In this document: positions 1 through 6,356 of the stretch, one piece after another
Position numbering within the stretch: the first letter of the stretch is position 1
How the letters are laid out: the number at the start of each line of letters is the position of its first letter
From: SG8-30 sp964406445
Lineage (GTDB): Bacteria; Pseudomonadota; Gammaproteobacteria; Steroidobacterales; Steroidobacteraceae
Length of the DNA: 10,816 nucleotides
NCBI GenBank assembly: GCA_964406445.1
Contig: CAYORU010000058.1
Span: forward strand, 1-10,816
Reading direction: 5' to 3'
Notes under the pieces: model-generated
What the model saw: the letters and a program-made list of their open reading frames with translations, nothing else
The model's database searches: none
What the model was told of the DNA's origin: nothing
Made by a program: the position numbers and the translations under genes

Positions 1-644
1 GGGCGGCGGGGGGGGGGGGGCGGCGGCGGGGGCGGCGGCTCGGGCGCGGCGACCGGCAGCGGCGCGGGCTCCGCGCGCGGCGGCCCGAAGGCGTACTGCA
101 GGCTCACGCCGGCCATGAAGTCGCTGAAGGTGCTGTCGCCGGGGCGCGTCTCGGCGACGTCCCAGCGCGAGCGGACCTCCGGGCGGATCTGCAGCTTGCG
201 GGCGCCGTCGGCGCGCTCGAAGGCGTCGATCAGGAGGCCCACGCCGAGCTCGACCATCGGGTCCTCGGCGCGATCGCTGTTGTCCCAGTCCTTCGAGAGC
301 AGCCCGGCGCCGAACAGGAAATAGGGCGAGGCCTTCGCGTCGGGGAAGAAGATCCGCAGCGCGTTCAGCGAGAAGGCGGTGAACTCGCCGTCGCCGTCGC
401 CGCTCGCCGGGCCGTCGTGGAAACCCTGCGAGAGCACGAACTCGAAGTTCCAGCGCTCGTTGACGCCGACGCCGGCGCCGAGGCCGATCTGGAAGCCGTC
501 GTCGAGGTTGCGGTCGCGATCGACCCACACCGATTCGGCGCGGGGGAAGATCACGTACTTCATGCCTGCCGTGTCGCCGGCGGCGGCCGGCAGGCTGGCG
601 AGTCCGAGGGCGGCGGCGAGGCCGAGGGCAAGGGGCTTGTTCAT
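1..644 (-). CDS. OmpA-like outer membrane protein, N-terminal part (partial)
   Basis: The gene starts at ATG 644 and runs off the window start, so 214 codons are visible. Residues 1-22 form a signal peptide (MNKPLALGLA..., cleavage expected after the A20-A22 run). Residues 23-187 look like a small outer-membrane beta barrel: alternating hydrophobic strands with Gly- and Asp-rich turns, ending in the aromatic strand SLQYAFG. A Pro/Ala linker follows (about residues 188-212), ending in ten consecutive prolines. A barrel plus Pro-rich linker is the usual N-terminal half of OmpA-family proteins, whose C-terminal peptidoglycan-binding domain would lie outside the window; that domain is inferred, not seen. 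An AGGAG ribosome site sits 6 nt before the start. It lies 137 bp downstream of the DUF192 gene on the same strand and may have its own promoter. The frame after the 13-base C run switches from Pro to Arg codons, which is suspicious. A porin-like barrel without an OmpA domain is the alternative. Confidence 0.8.
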   Translation of the reverse strand, partial: MNKPLALGLAAALGLASLPAAAGDTAGMKYVIFPRAESVWVDRDRNLDDGFQIGLGAGVGVNERWNFEFVLSQGFHDGPASGDGDGEFTAFSLNALRIFFPDAKASPYFLFGAGLLSKDWDNSDRAEDPMVELGVGLLIDAFERADGARKLQIRPEVRSRWDVAETRPGDSTFSDFMAGVSLQYAFGPPRAEPAPLPVAAPEPPPPPPPPPPRR

Positions 645-720
645 CGAAGACTCCTGTCTGGGCGGCAGCCGTCCAGCGGACCGGCAGCTTCGCGCGGTTC
701 TGGCGCCGCGTGACCCGCTG

Positions 721-749
721 ATGATAGCCGATGGCCTCGCCCCCGACAT
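721..749 (-). promoter_or_regulatory. possible sigma70 promoter of the OmpA-like gene
   Basis: On the minus strand, ATGTCG (749-744) and TATCAT (726-721) are separated by 17 bp. The -10 matches 5 of 6 consensus bases; the -35 matches only 3. A start near 714 would give a leader of about 70 nt. The interval between the DUF192 stop and this gene (645-781) holds nothing else I can recognise. Confidence 0.3.
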
Positions 750-781
750 AGGCGTTGGCCGCGGACGGCCCCGCGCGGACC

Positions 782-1780
782 TCAGCGCCCGCCGGCTCCC
801 GCCGGCGGCAGGCGGACCCGGTCGCCGGCGCGCAGGCCGAGGCGGCCCGCGCTGCCGCCGGCAAGCTCGAGGACGGCGATCACGGGCTCGGCGGAGGCGA
901 GCAGCCGCTCCGACAGCGGCTCCGCATCCTCCACGATGTTCGCGATCCGCCCGTCCGGGGCGATGAACAGCAGGTCGAGCGGGATGTAGGTGTTGCGCAT
1001 CCAGAACGCCACGTGCTGGGCAATGGGGTTCGGGAACAGCATGCCCCGGTCGGGCGGCAGCGCCTTGACGTACATGAGCCCCTGGGTCCGCCGCGCGGGC
1101 GTATCCGCGACCCAGGCCTTGAACACGTGGCGCTTGCGGCCGCGCTCGACCACGACCTCGGCCACCGGGAAGCCCGCCAGCGGCTCGATGTGGGCGGGCG
1201 GCTCGAGCGCATCGAGCACCTCGCCGGCCGTGACGTCGAGCCGTCCCGCGAAGTCGAAGCGCGAGAGCAGGACGCTGCCGCCGCCGGCGACGGCGCGCGC
1301 CGGCTCCGTGCAGAATCCGCGCCCGCGCACGGCCCAGGCCCGCGCGGGCGGGCGGACGTCGCCCAGCGCCTGCTGCCTCACCTCGTCGAGCACGCAGCGC
1401 GCGGTTCCGAGCGTGCCGAAGATGCGACCCGAGGATTCGTCCAGCACCGTGACGTTCACGGGCACGGCGCGGGCGTTGCCGCCCTCGGCGAGCGACGGCG
1501 CCGCGAACACCAGCGCGAGCCGGCCGTCGCCCGGCAGCGCGCCTGCGAACCGCAGCCTGAGGCCCTCGGCGCCGGGCCTCAGCATGCCCTCGCAGGCGAG
1601 CCCGCCCTCGCGCCAGTGCAGCTCCGCCTCGATCGCGCCGCCGAGCCGGGCCTCGAGGTAGCCGCCGCCCGGCGCGGCGCAGGCCCTGGCCGGCGGCGCA
1701 TCCACGGCGCCGGCGCCGGCTGCGCAGAGGGCGGCGCCGAGCAGCGCCGCGATCCGCCCCCCCTTGCGCCCGCCGGGCAT
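782..1780 (-). CDS. secreted DUF192-domain protein with Cys-containing N-terminal domain
   Basis: Length is 332 aa from ATG 1780. This start forms a TGATG junction with the stop of the upstream sulfotransferase gene, implying translational coupling; an in-frame GTG at 1801 is an alternative. Residues 1-26 are a signal peptide (MPGGRKGGRIAALLGAAL..., cleavage near AGA-VDA), so the protein is probably periplasmic. Residues 205-325 are a DUF192 domain, recognised by RRTQGLMYV, GMLF, FWMRNTYIPLDLLFIAPDGRI-like core (about 230-280) and the closing LRAGDRV. The biochemical function of DUF192 is not established. DUF192 proteins are often only 150-170 aa; here about 170 extra residues (30-200) precede it. 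They carry Cys 34, 63, 129 and 157, an even number that could form two disulfides in the periplasm. I do not recognise this N-terminal domain. Confidence 0.85.
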   Translation of the reverse strand: MPGGRKGGRIAALLGAALCAAGAGAVDAPPARACAAPGGGYLEARLGGAIEAELHWREGGLACEGMLRPGAEGLRLRFAGALPGDGRLALVFAAPSLAEGGNARAVPVNVTVLDESSGRIFGTLGTARCVLDEVRQQALGDVRPPARAWAVRGRGFCTEPARAVAGGGSVLLSRFDFAGRLDVTAGEVLDALEPPAHIEPLAGFPVAEVVVERGRKRHVFKAWVADTPARRTQGLMYVKALPPDRGMLFPNPIAQHVAFWMRNTYIPLDLLFIAPDGRIANIVEDAEPLSERLLASAEPVIAVLELAGGSAGRLGLRAGDRVRLPPAGAGGR

Positions 1781-3261
1781 CAGCCGCGGCCGGCGAACCA
1801 CAATCCCTCGGCTGACAGGGCGGCGCGCAGGCTCGCGGTCGCGCGCGGGAAGTCACCGGCCGCGCCGACCCGGCCCGCGTGGATGGGCTCGCGCACCTGC
1901 GCGAACGAGGAAGTCGTCACGCCGCGCGGATTGAGGTGCGGGCTGCGCGTCGACGGGTGGTCGGGGAGCCCGCAGAACTCGAGGATCCGCGGGATCTCGC
2001 CGTCCGGGTCGGTCACGAGCCGGGCGTAGTCGACCTCGAGGATCCACTTCGGGTAGCGCGCGCACCAGGTGTCCATGATCCGCTCGTAGCTCGCCAGGTA
2101 GCGGGCGAGCCATGGCGCCGAGGCGTTCCACGCCGACTCCGGCGGAAAGTCGGCGCGCCAGCAGGACCAGGCCACCTCGAGCGGATCGCGGCGCAGGCGC
2201 AGGATCCGCGCGCCGGGGAAGGCGCAGCGGATCACCGCCAACCGGTAGTGATTGCTGAGGAGCTTGTCGTTGAAGCGTGCGCCGGCGCCGAAGCGTTCGT
2301 CACCTAGCGCCAGGTAGCGCTCGCGGATCGGCGCCCAAGGGTCGGCTGGGCCGGACGTGCGTTGGCGGGCGAGCCAGGCCTCGAGCGGGCCAGCGGCGAA
2401 GCCGCCGAGCGCGTGGCGCATGAGAGGCAGAAAAGTCACCTCGCCGCCGCCCGCCACGTCCGGATGACTGGCGAGGATCTGGTCGACGAGCGTGGTGCCG
2501 GAGCGCTGCGGTCCGAGGATGAAGACGACCCGCCGGCCTTCTTCCCCGTCAGCGGCGTCGAGCGTCTCGAGGGGCAGTGCGTCCACCGAGTTCGCCCAGG
2601 CCGCGTCGAGCGACGGCTCGTCGATGCCGGCGAGCCTCGAGCGCAGCGCCGCCGCGGCGTCGAGCGCGCGCGTGGCGGCCTCGTCGTCGCCGAGGTCGAC
2701 CATGGCCTTGCCCCAGGCCCAGGCCGCGCGGGCCCGCGCCGCGGGCGTGGCGTCGACCAGGCGCTTCTGCAGTTCCGCGAGCGGCCCGAGGTCGGGGTCG
2801 CCGGCCGTGAAGCGCTTGGCGTGGGCGAGCTGCGCCCAGACGCCGGCGTGCCAGGGCTGCTCGCGCAGCAGGCGACGTGCGAGCGTCTCGGTGAGCTGCG
2901 GCTGGCCTGCGAAGAGATGCAGCCGCGCCAGGCGCAACAGCTCGGGCACGCCCAGTTCGCCGGCGCGCGCGAGCGGCGCGAGCACGCCGATCGCCTCGGC
3001 GATCCGATCGGTGTCCTCGAGCGCGCGGGCCAGGATGAAGGCGGTCTCGCGCGATTCCGGGGTCTCCTGCCAGAGCCGCCGCGCGGCGAGCAGGGCGCCG
3101 TCGGGGTCGCCGAGTTCGGCGCACAGCCTGACGGCGCCGGCCCACTGCGCGCCGGCAGGCCCGGTGCGGACCGCGGCCTGGCGCACGAGGTCGGTCGCTC
3201 CGAGCGGATCGCCGCGGCCGGCGGCGGCCGCGGCATCGTTGAGGAGGTCGGTTGCGGACAC
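1780..3261 (-). CDS. TPR-containing sulfotransferase (paralog 1)
   Basis: Length is 493 aa from GTG 3261, which has GGAG 5 nt upstream; reading further upstream enters sequence antisense to the neighbouring gene. Residues 1-200 are helical Ala/Leu-rich TPR-like repeats (for example DPDGALLAARRLW and RIAEAIGVLAPLA). Residues 245-475 are a sulfotransferase domain of the Sulfotransfer_3/tyrosylprotein type: the 5'-phosphosulfate loop FILGPQRSGTT (247-257), GGGE with Glu274 in the place of the catalytic Glu of TPSTs, and the 3'-phosphate motif LRRDPLEVAWS (356-366). It should move sulfate from PAPS to a hydroxyl acceptor; the acceptor is unknown, and the TPR region may bind it. No signal peptide or membrane helix is seen, so it is probably cytoplasmic. 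Its stop overlaps the DUF192 start. The divergent gene at 3419-4891 is a clear paralog. Confidence 0.9.
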   Translation of the reverse strand: MSATDLLNDAAAAAGRGDPLGATDLVRQAAVRTGPAGAQWAGAVRLCAELGDPDGALLAARRLWQETPESRETAFILARALEDTDRIAEAIGVLAPLARAGELGVPELLRLARLHLFAGQPQLTETLARRLLREQPWHAGVWAQLAHAKRFTAGDPDLGPLAELQKRLVDATPAARARAAWAWGKAMVDLGDDEAATRALDAAAALRSRLAGIDEPSLDAAWANSVDALPLETLDAADGEEGRRVVFILGPQRSGTTLVDQILASHPDVAGGGEVTFLPLMRHALGGFAAGPLEAWLARQRTSGPADPWAPIRERYLALGDERFGAGARFNDKLLSNHYRLAVIRCAFPGARILRLRRDPLEVAWSCWRADFPPESAWNASAPWLARYLASYERIMDTWCARYPKWILEVDYARLVTDPDGEIPRILEFCGLPDHPSTRSPHLNPRGVTTSSFAQVREPIHAGRVGAAGDFPRATASLRAALSAEGLWFAGRG

Positions 3262-4852
3262 GTGTTCTCCGCCGGCGGGGCGGCCGGCGCCTGCGTGGGA
3301 TGTCTCGGTGGCGCGAGTATGTCGGCAGCACGCGCGGATGCCAACGCCGCGGCTTGAGGCGCCGGCGCATCTGGTGTCTGCTAGCGCGGCCCCGAGACGA
3401 CCGGAGTCCGCCCCGCCCATGAGCGCAGATCCCGCGAGCCTGCTGCGACGCGCGACCGAGGCCGCCGGGCGCGGCGGCGCGTGGGAGGCGGTGGTCGCGC
3501 TGCGCGCGTTGCTCGCCTGCACGGGCCCGCTCGGCGCGGCCTGGAACGCCGCCGCGGAGGTCGCCGCGCGCATCGGCGACGACGCGGGCGCGGTCGCCGC
3601 CGCGCGCCGCCTGCGGGCCGAGCGGCCCGGAAGCGTTGAGGCCGCCTGGCTGCTCGCCTCGGTGCTGACCGAGGCGGGCCACGCGGACGAGGCCGTCGAG
3701 CTGCTCAGGCCGCTCGCCGACGCCGGCCGCCTCGATCCGAACCAGGTCTTCAAGCTGACGCGCATGCTGATGTTCGCGGGCCATCTCGAGGAGGCCCAGC
3801 TGCGGGCGCGCCGGCTGCTCGCGGCGCGGCCCGAGAGCCCGACGCTGTGGGAGCGGATCGCCCAGACCAAGACGTTCGCGCCGGGCGATCCGGACATCGG
3901 CACGATGCGGCGCCTGTTCGCGCAGACGCCCGAGTCCCGGCCGGCGGCGCGCTCGGCAATCGCCGCGGCGCTGGCCAAGGCCTGCGTGGACGTCGGCGAC
4001 GACGCGGGCGCCGAGGCCGCCCTCGAGGCGCACGCCGCGGCGCAGCGCCGGCGCTTCCCGTTCGATCTCGAGGCGTGGCGGCGCGGCGCGGGCGACATCC
4101 TCGAGGCCTTTCGCGCGCTGCCGCCGCCGGCGCCGGTGTCCGAGGCCGGCACGCTGCGCCCGGTCTTCATCATCGGCCCGCCGCGTTCCGGCACCTCGCT
4201 CCTGGACCAGGTGTTCTCCCGCCACCCATGGATCAAGGGCGGCGGCGAGCTGCGCGCCTATGCGCTCGCCGCGCGCGTGCTGGGCGGACTCACGGCGCCT
4301 GAACTCCTCGCGTGGCTGGAGCAGGCGGAGCGCGACGGCCTGCCGCCGTGGCGCGAGATCGGCCGGCGCTACGAGCTGCTGACGGCCGAGCTGTTCGGCG
4401 CGGGCGCCTGGTTCACGGACAAGCTGCTGTCGAACGTGCATCGGGTCGGGGCGATCGTCCGCGGCCTCCCGCAGGCCGCGATCGTCCACGTCGCGCGCGA
4501 CCCGCTCGACGTGGCCTGGTCCTGCTGGCGCGCGCGGTTCGACGCCGACTCCGCCTGGAGCGGCTCGCCGGAGGGCATCGCCTGCTACCTCGGCCACTTC
4601 GAGCGGGCGATGGCGACCTGGCACGAACTGCACCCCGGTCGCATCGTCCGGGTCGCCTACGAGGACCTCGTCCGCAGTCCCGGGGAGACGATCCCGGCGC
4701 TGCTCGCCGCCTGTGGCCTCCCCGACGATCGCGCGACCCGCCAGCCGCAGCTGTCGACCCGGCCCGTGTCGACCATCAGCTACGCGCAGGTCCGCGAGCC
4801 CATCCACGCGCGGCGCGTCGGCGCCGCGCGCGACTTCCCGCGCGCGACCGCG
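1834..4852. repeat. imperfect inverted repeat formed by the 3' ends of the two sulfotransferase genes
   Basis: The 3' coding ends of the paralogs are inverted copies at DNA level. Positions 1834-1854 are the exact reverse complement of 4832-4852 (21 nt), and 1876-1893 of 4793-4810 (18 nt), within a longer similar stretch. The arms bracket about 2.9 kb including both gene bodies and the shared promoter region. It is explained by duplication of a gene and retention in inverted orientation. Confidence 0.75.
3316..3344 (-). promoter_or_regulatory. probable sigma70 promoter of sulfotransferase paralog 1
   Basis: On the minus strand TTGGCA (3344-3339) is followed after 17 bp by CATACT (3321-3316); these match 5/6 and 4/6 of consensus. 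Transcription would start near 3309, about 48 nt before the GTG start and upstream of its GGAG. It lies in the 157-bp gap between the two divergent sulfotransferase genes. No convincing promoter is visible for the plus-strand gene in the same gap. Confidence 0.4.
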
Positions 4853-4891
4853 CGCCTCGCGGCGGCGCTCGAGCGCGAGGGGCTTCGCTGA
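3419..4891 (+). CDS. TPR-containing sulfotransferase (paralog 2)
   Basis: Length is 490 aa. ATG 3419 was chosen because from there the protein aligns end to end with paralog 1 (MSADPASLLRRA... against VSATDLLNDA...); GGAG lies rather far upstream (12 nt gap). Residues 1-200 are TPR-like helical repeats. Residues 248-475 form the PAPS-dependent sulfotransferase domain: 5'-phosphosulfate loop FIIGPPRSGTS (250-260), Glu277 in GGGE as likely catalytic base, DKLLSN (335-340), and the 3'-phosphate motif VARDPLDVAWS (358-368). The C-terminal block YAQVREPIHARRVGAARDFP is nearly the same as in paralog 1, whereas the TPR parts have diverged more, suggesting a shared chemistry with different partners or acceptors (inference). 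It ends 16 bp from the convergent sensor gene, and no terminator is visible between them. No PAPS synthesis genes are in the window. Confidence 0.9.
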   Translation: MSADPASLLRRATEAAGRGGAWEAVVALRALLACTGPLGAAWNAAAEVAARIGDDAGAVAAARRLRAERPGSVEAAWLLASVLTEAGHADEAVELLRPLADAGRLDPNQVFKLTRMLMFAGHLEEAQLRARRLLAARPESPTLWERIAQTKTFAPGDPDIGTMRRLFAQTPESRPAARSAIAAALAKACVDVGDDAGAEAALEAHAAAQRRRFPFDLEAWRRGAGDILEAFRALPPPAPVSEAGTLRPVFIIGPPRSGTSLLDQVFSRHPWIKGGGELRAYALAARVLGGLTAPELLAWLEQAERDGLPPWREIGRRYELLTAELFGAGAWFTDKLLSNVHRVGAIVRGLPQAAIVHVARDPLDVAWSCWRARFDADSAWSGSPEGIACYLGHFERAMATWHELHPGRIVRVAYEDLVRSPGETIPALLAACGLPDDRATRQPQLSTRPVSTISYAQVREPIHARRVGAARDFPRATARLAAALEREGLR

Positions 4892-4907
4892 GGCAGGTCC
4901 GGGAGCC

Positions 4908-5813
4908 TCAGTCCGCGCGGGACTGCGCCACCAGCAGGTGCTTGGCGAGCCCGCCGTGCAGGAGGCCGATGCCGCGGAACAGGTGCATCGCCAGGGTCAG
5001 CAGCAGGATGCCGAGCGGGATCGCCACCAGCGCCGCCCACGGCTCGGGAACGGTGTAGACGCCATCGATGTGGAGGCCGCCGGTCTCGGTCAGCCAGCCG
5101 GCGAGCGGCGCGAGGATCAGGCCGACCGAAATCGCCAGGCCGGTGACCGCGACGGTGAAGTAGACCACGCCGAGCGGCAGCATCAGCCCGAAGTAGAGCA
5201 GCGTGGTCCAGGTGCGCCGGTCGACGAGCATCTCCTTGATGCGGGTCGAGAACGGCAGGCCCTTGCCCGGGTAGGGCGGCCGGCGCGGCATGCGCTGGCC
5301 GAGCAGCGCCTCGACCAGCCGGCCCTCCGCCAGCGCGAGCACCCGCGTCAGGCCGATGAACAGCAGGAAGAAGGGGACGCCGATCACCAGGATAGCGAGT
5401 CCCGCGGACAACGCGAGGCCGGTGACCGTCACGGTGAAATAGACGATGCCCGTGCCGAGCGCGAGCAGCGCGTAGAACAGCGAGGTCCAGGCGCGGCTGT
5501 CGCCGAACACGCCGAAGAAGCGGCCGAGCGCCGTGCGCGCCGGCTGGCGCACGGGCGGCGCCAGCGCCTCGCGGACCCGCTGCTCGGTGTTGCGGTAGGC
5601 GTCGGCGACCTCCTCGGGCGCCCCGTAGGTGCTCGCGATGATCTCGAGCACGTCGGCCTCGCTGCGGTCGCGGTGCGAGGCGACCTCGGCGCGCAGGTAC
5701 TCCTCGGCATCGTAGAGCGCGTCCTGCAGCAGGGCAGGGTCCTCGCCCGCGAGGGCTTCACGCAGCGCCTTCAGGTACTGCTCGATCGAGCGCGGCGCGT
5801 GGGCCGTGGTCAT
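4908..5813 (-). CDS. HAAS-like / duplicated 'putative sensor' membrane protein, PadR partner
   Basis: Length is 301 aa from ATG 5813, which overlaps the PadR stop in an ATGA junction. Residues 8-85 are soluble and helical (SIEQYLKALREAL ... LQDALYDAEEYL ... YGAPEEVADAY), matching the HAAS/DUF1700 type of domain that commonly accompanies PadR regulators. Then comes a membrane unit present twice: RAWTSLFYALLALGTGIVYF (107-126) and RTWTTLLYFGLMLPLGVVYF (200-219), each followed by TVxVTGLAxSxGL and another hydrophobic segment; a further helix lies at about 258-278. This resembles the 'putative sensor' domain best known from actinobacterial kinases, but no kinase is attached. The likely role is an inner-membrane sensor or ligand-binding protein that controls or is controlled by PadR; the signal is unknown. 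A transport or membrane-stress role cannot be excluded. Confidence 0.75.
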   Translation of the reverse strand: MTTAHAPRSIEQYLKALREALAGEDPALLQDALYDAEEYLRAEVASHRDRSEADVLEIIASTYGAPEEVADAYRNTEQRVREALAPPVRQPARTALGRFFGVFGDSRAWTSLFYALLALGTGIVYFTVTVTGLALSAGLAILVIGVPFFLLFIGLTRVLALAEGRLVEALLGQRMPRRPPYPGKGLPFSTRIKEMLVDRRTWTTLLYFGLMLPLGVVYFTVAVTGLAISVGLILAPLAGWLTETGGLHIDGVYTVPEPWAALVAIPLGILLLTLAMHLFRGIGLLHGGLAKHLLVAQSRAD

Positions 5814-6205
5814 GGCGGTGTTCCCCCTGTGTCGGTGAGTTCGTCGACGAGGTCGCGGGTCTCGCGCCAGAGGCGGCGCCAGTCGCCGAGCGCGGCACGG
5901 CCCGCGGGCGTGATCCGGTAGTAGCGGCGCGGCGGGCCCGCGTAGGACGGCACCACCCGGCTCGCCAGCAGGCCCGAGGCCGAGAGCGTCCGCAGCACCG
6001 GATAGAGGGCGCCCTGCTTGACCAGGCCCCCCCGCTGCTGGAGCCGCTTGGCGATCTGGTAGCCGTACAGGTCCTCCACGGCGCGGTCGAGGATGCCGAG
6101 CAGCACGAGGGCCACCAGCCCGGCGTTCAGTTCCTTCTGGAACTTGCGCGCCAGCGCCTCGGCATCCCCGTCCGGACCGTCGCTGGTTTCTTCACTCCGG
6201 GGCAT
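5810..6205 (-). CDS. PadR-family transcriptional regulator
   Basis: Length is 131 aa from ATG 6205; an in-frame TTG at 6217 would add four residues. The winged-helix PadR core covers about residues 26-110: LNAGLVALVLLGILD (helix 1), LYGYQIAKRL (46-55), the recognition region KQGALYPVLRTLSASGLL (63-80), and the wing PPRRYYRITPAGRAAL (91-106). A short helical tail (DWRRLWRETRDLVDEL) probably serves dimerisation, as in the short PadR subfamily. Residues 1-20 are an acidic extension. PadR proteins usually repress their own operon and respond to a small molecule. The strong promoter just upstream contains a palindrome, which fits autorepression. The stop codon overlaps the start of the sensor gene, so the two are almost certainly co-translated. 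Confidence 0.92.
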   Translation of the reverse strand: MPRSEETSDGPDGDAEALARKFQKELNAGLVALVLLGILDRAVEDLYGYQIAKRLQQRGGLVKQGALYPVLRTLSASGLLASRVVPSYAGPPRRYYRITPAGRAALGDWRRLWRETRDLVDELTDTGGTPP

Positions 6206-6232
6206 GCTCAATCTCAAAGCGAAATGCAGTCA

Positions 6233-6260
6233 ACTATACTACTAAGTTAATAGTAGTCAA
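6233..6260 (-). promoter_or_regulatory. sigma70 promoter of the padR-sensor operon
   Basis: On the minus strand TTGACT (6260-6255) and TATAGT (6238-6233) are separated by 16 bp; each matches 5 of 6 consensus bases. This is the best promoter in the window and lies in an AT-rich island of about 40 bp within very GC-rich DNA. The transcript would start near 6226, about 20 nt before the PadR ATG. Confidence 0.7.
6239..6256. promoter_or_regulatory. palindromic operator candidate, probably for PadR
   Basis: CTACTA (6239-6244) and TAGTAG (6251-6256) are perfect inverted half-sites with a 6-bp centre. Read as TACT-N8-AGTA, the spacing equals the ATGT-N8-ACAT geometry known for some PadR operators. 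It fills the spacer and overlaps the -35 of the padR promoter, so binding would block RNA polymerase. A direct repeat AGTCAAC flanks it (6228-6234 and 6255-6261). Confidence 0.55.
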
Positions 6261-6323
6261 CAGCTCGCGCACCGGGGCAGGCAGGGCCCCGGCGCGGCGC
6301 GATACGAGGCGGCGTCGGGCCGG

Positions 6324-6329
6324 TAGGAT
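6324..6329 (+). promoter_or_regulatory. candidate -10 element for glgC
   Basis: TAGGAT matches 4 of 6 consensus bases and resembles the other -10 elements in this window. Transcription would start near 6336, giving a 20-nt leader that just includes the glgC ribosome site. There is no recognisable -35. A second -10-like TATACT (6235-6240) inside the PadR operator region is an alternative with a leader of about 110 nt. Confidence 0.3.
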
Positions 6330-6343
6330 AGGCGGCCAAGAAC

Positions 6344-6351
6344 AAAGGAGG
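6344..6351 (+). promoter_or_regulatory. strong ribosome binding site of glgC
   Basis: AAAGGAGG lies 5 nt before ATG 6357. It is the strongest Shine-Dalgarno sequence in the window and fixes the glgC start. Confidence 0.85.
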
Positions 6352-6356
6352 CCGGC

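Noticed and set aside
755..2029. 424-codon plus-strand open frame
   Set aside because: It is antisense to the DUF192 and sulfotransferase genes, has Arg/Gly/Ala-rich composition with no domain, and arises from high third-position GC on the other strand.
3262..4236. 325-codon N-terminal extension of sulfotransferase paralog 1
   Set aside because: It is antisense to paralog 2, Ser/Ala/Arg-rich with no domain, whereas GTG 3261 has a ribosome site and gives alignment with the paralog from the first residue.
2549..4807. 752-codon minus-strand open frame across the divergent sulfotransferase region
   Set aside because: It overlaps both recognised sulfotransferase genes and is low-complexity Arg/Ala/Pro; it shows no motif.
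4892..4907. Terminator between paralog 2 and the sensor gene
   Set aside because: The gap is only 16 bp and holds no stem-loop or T tract.
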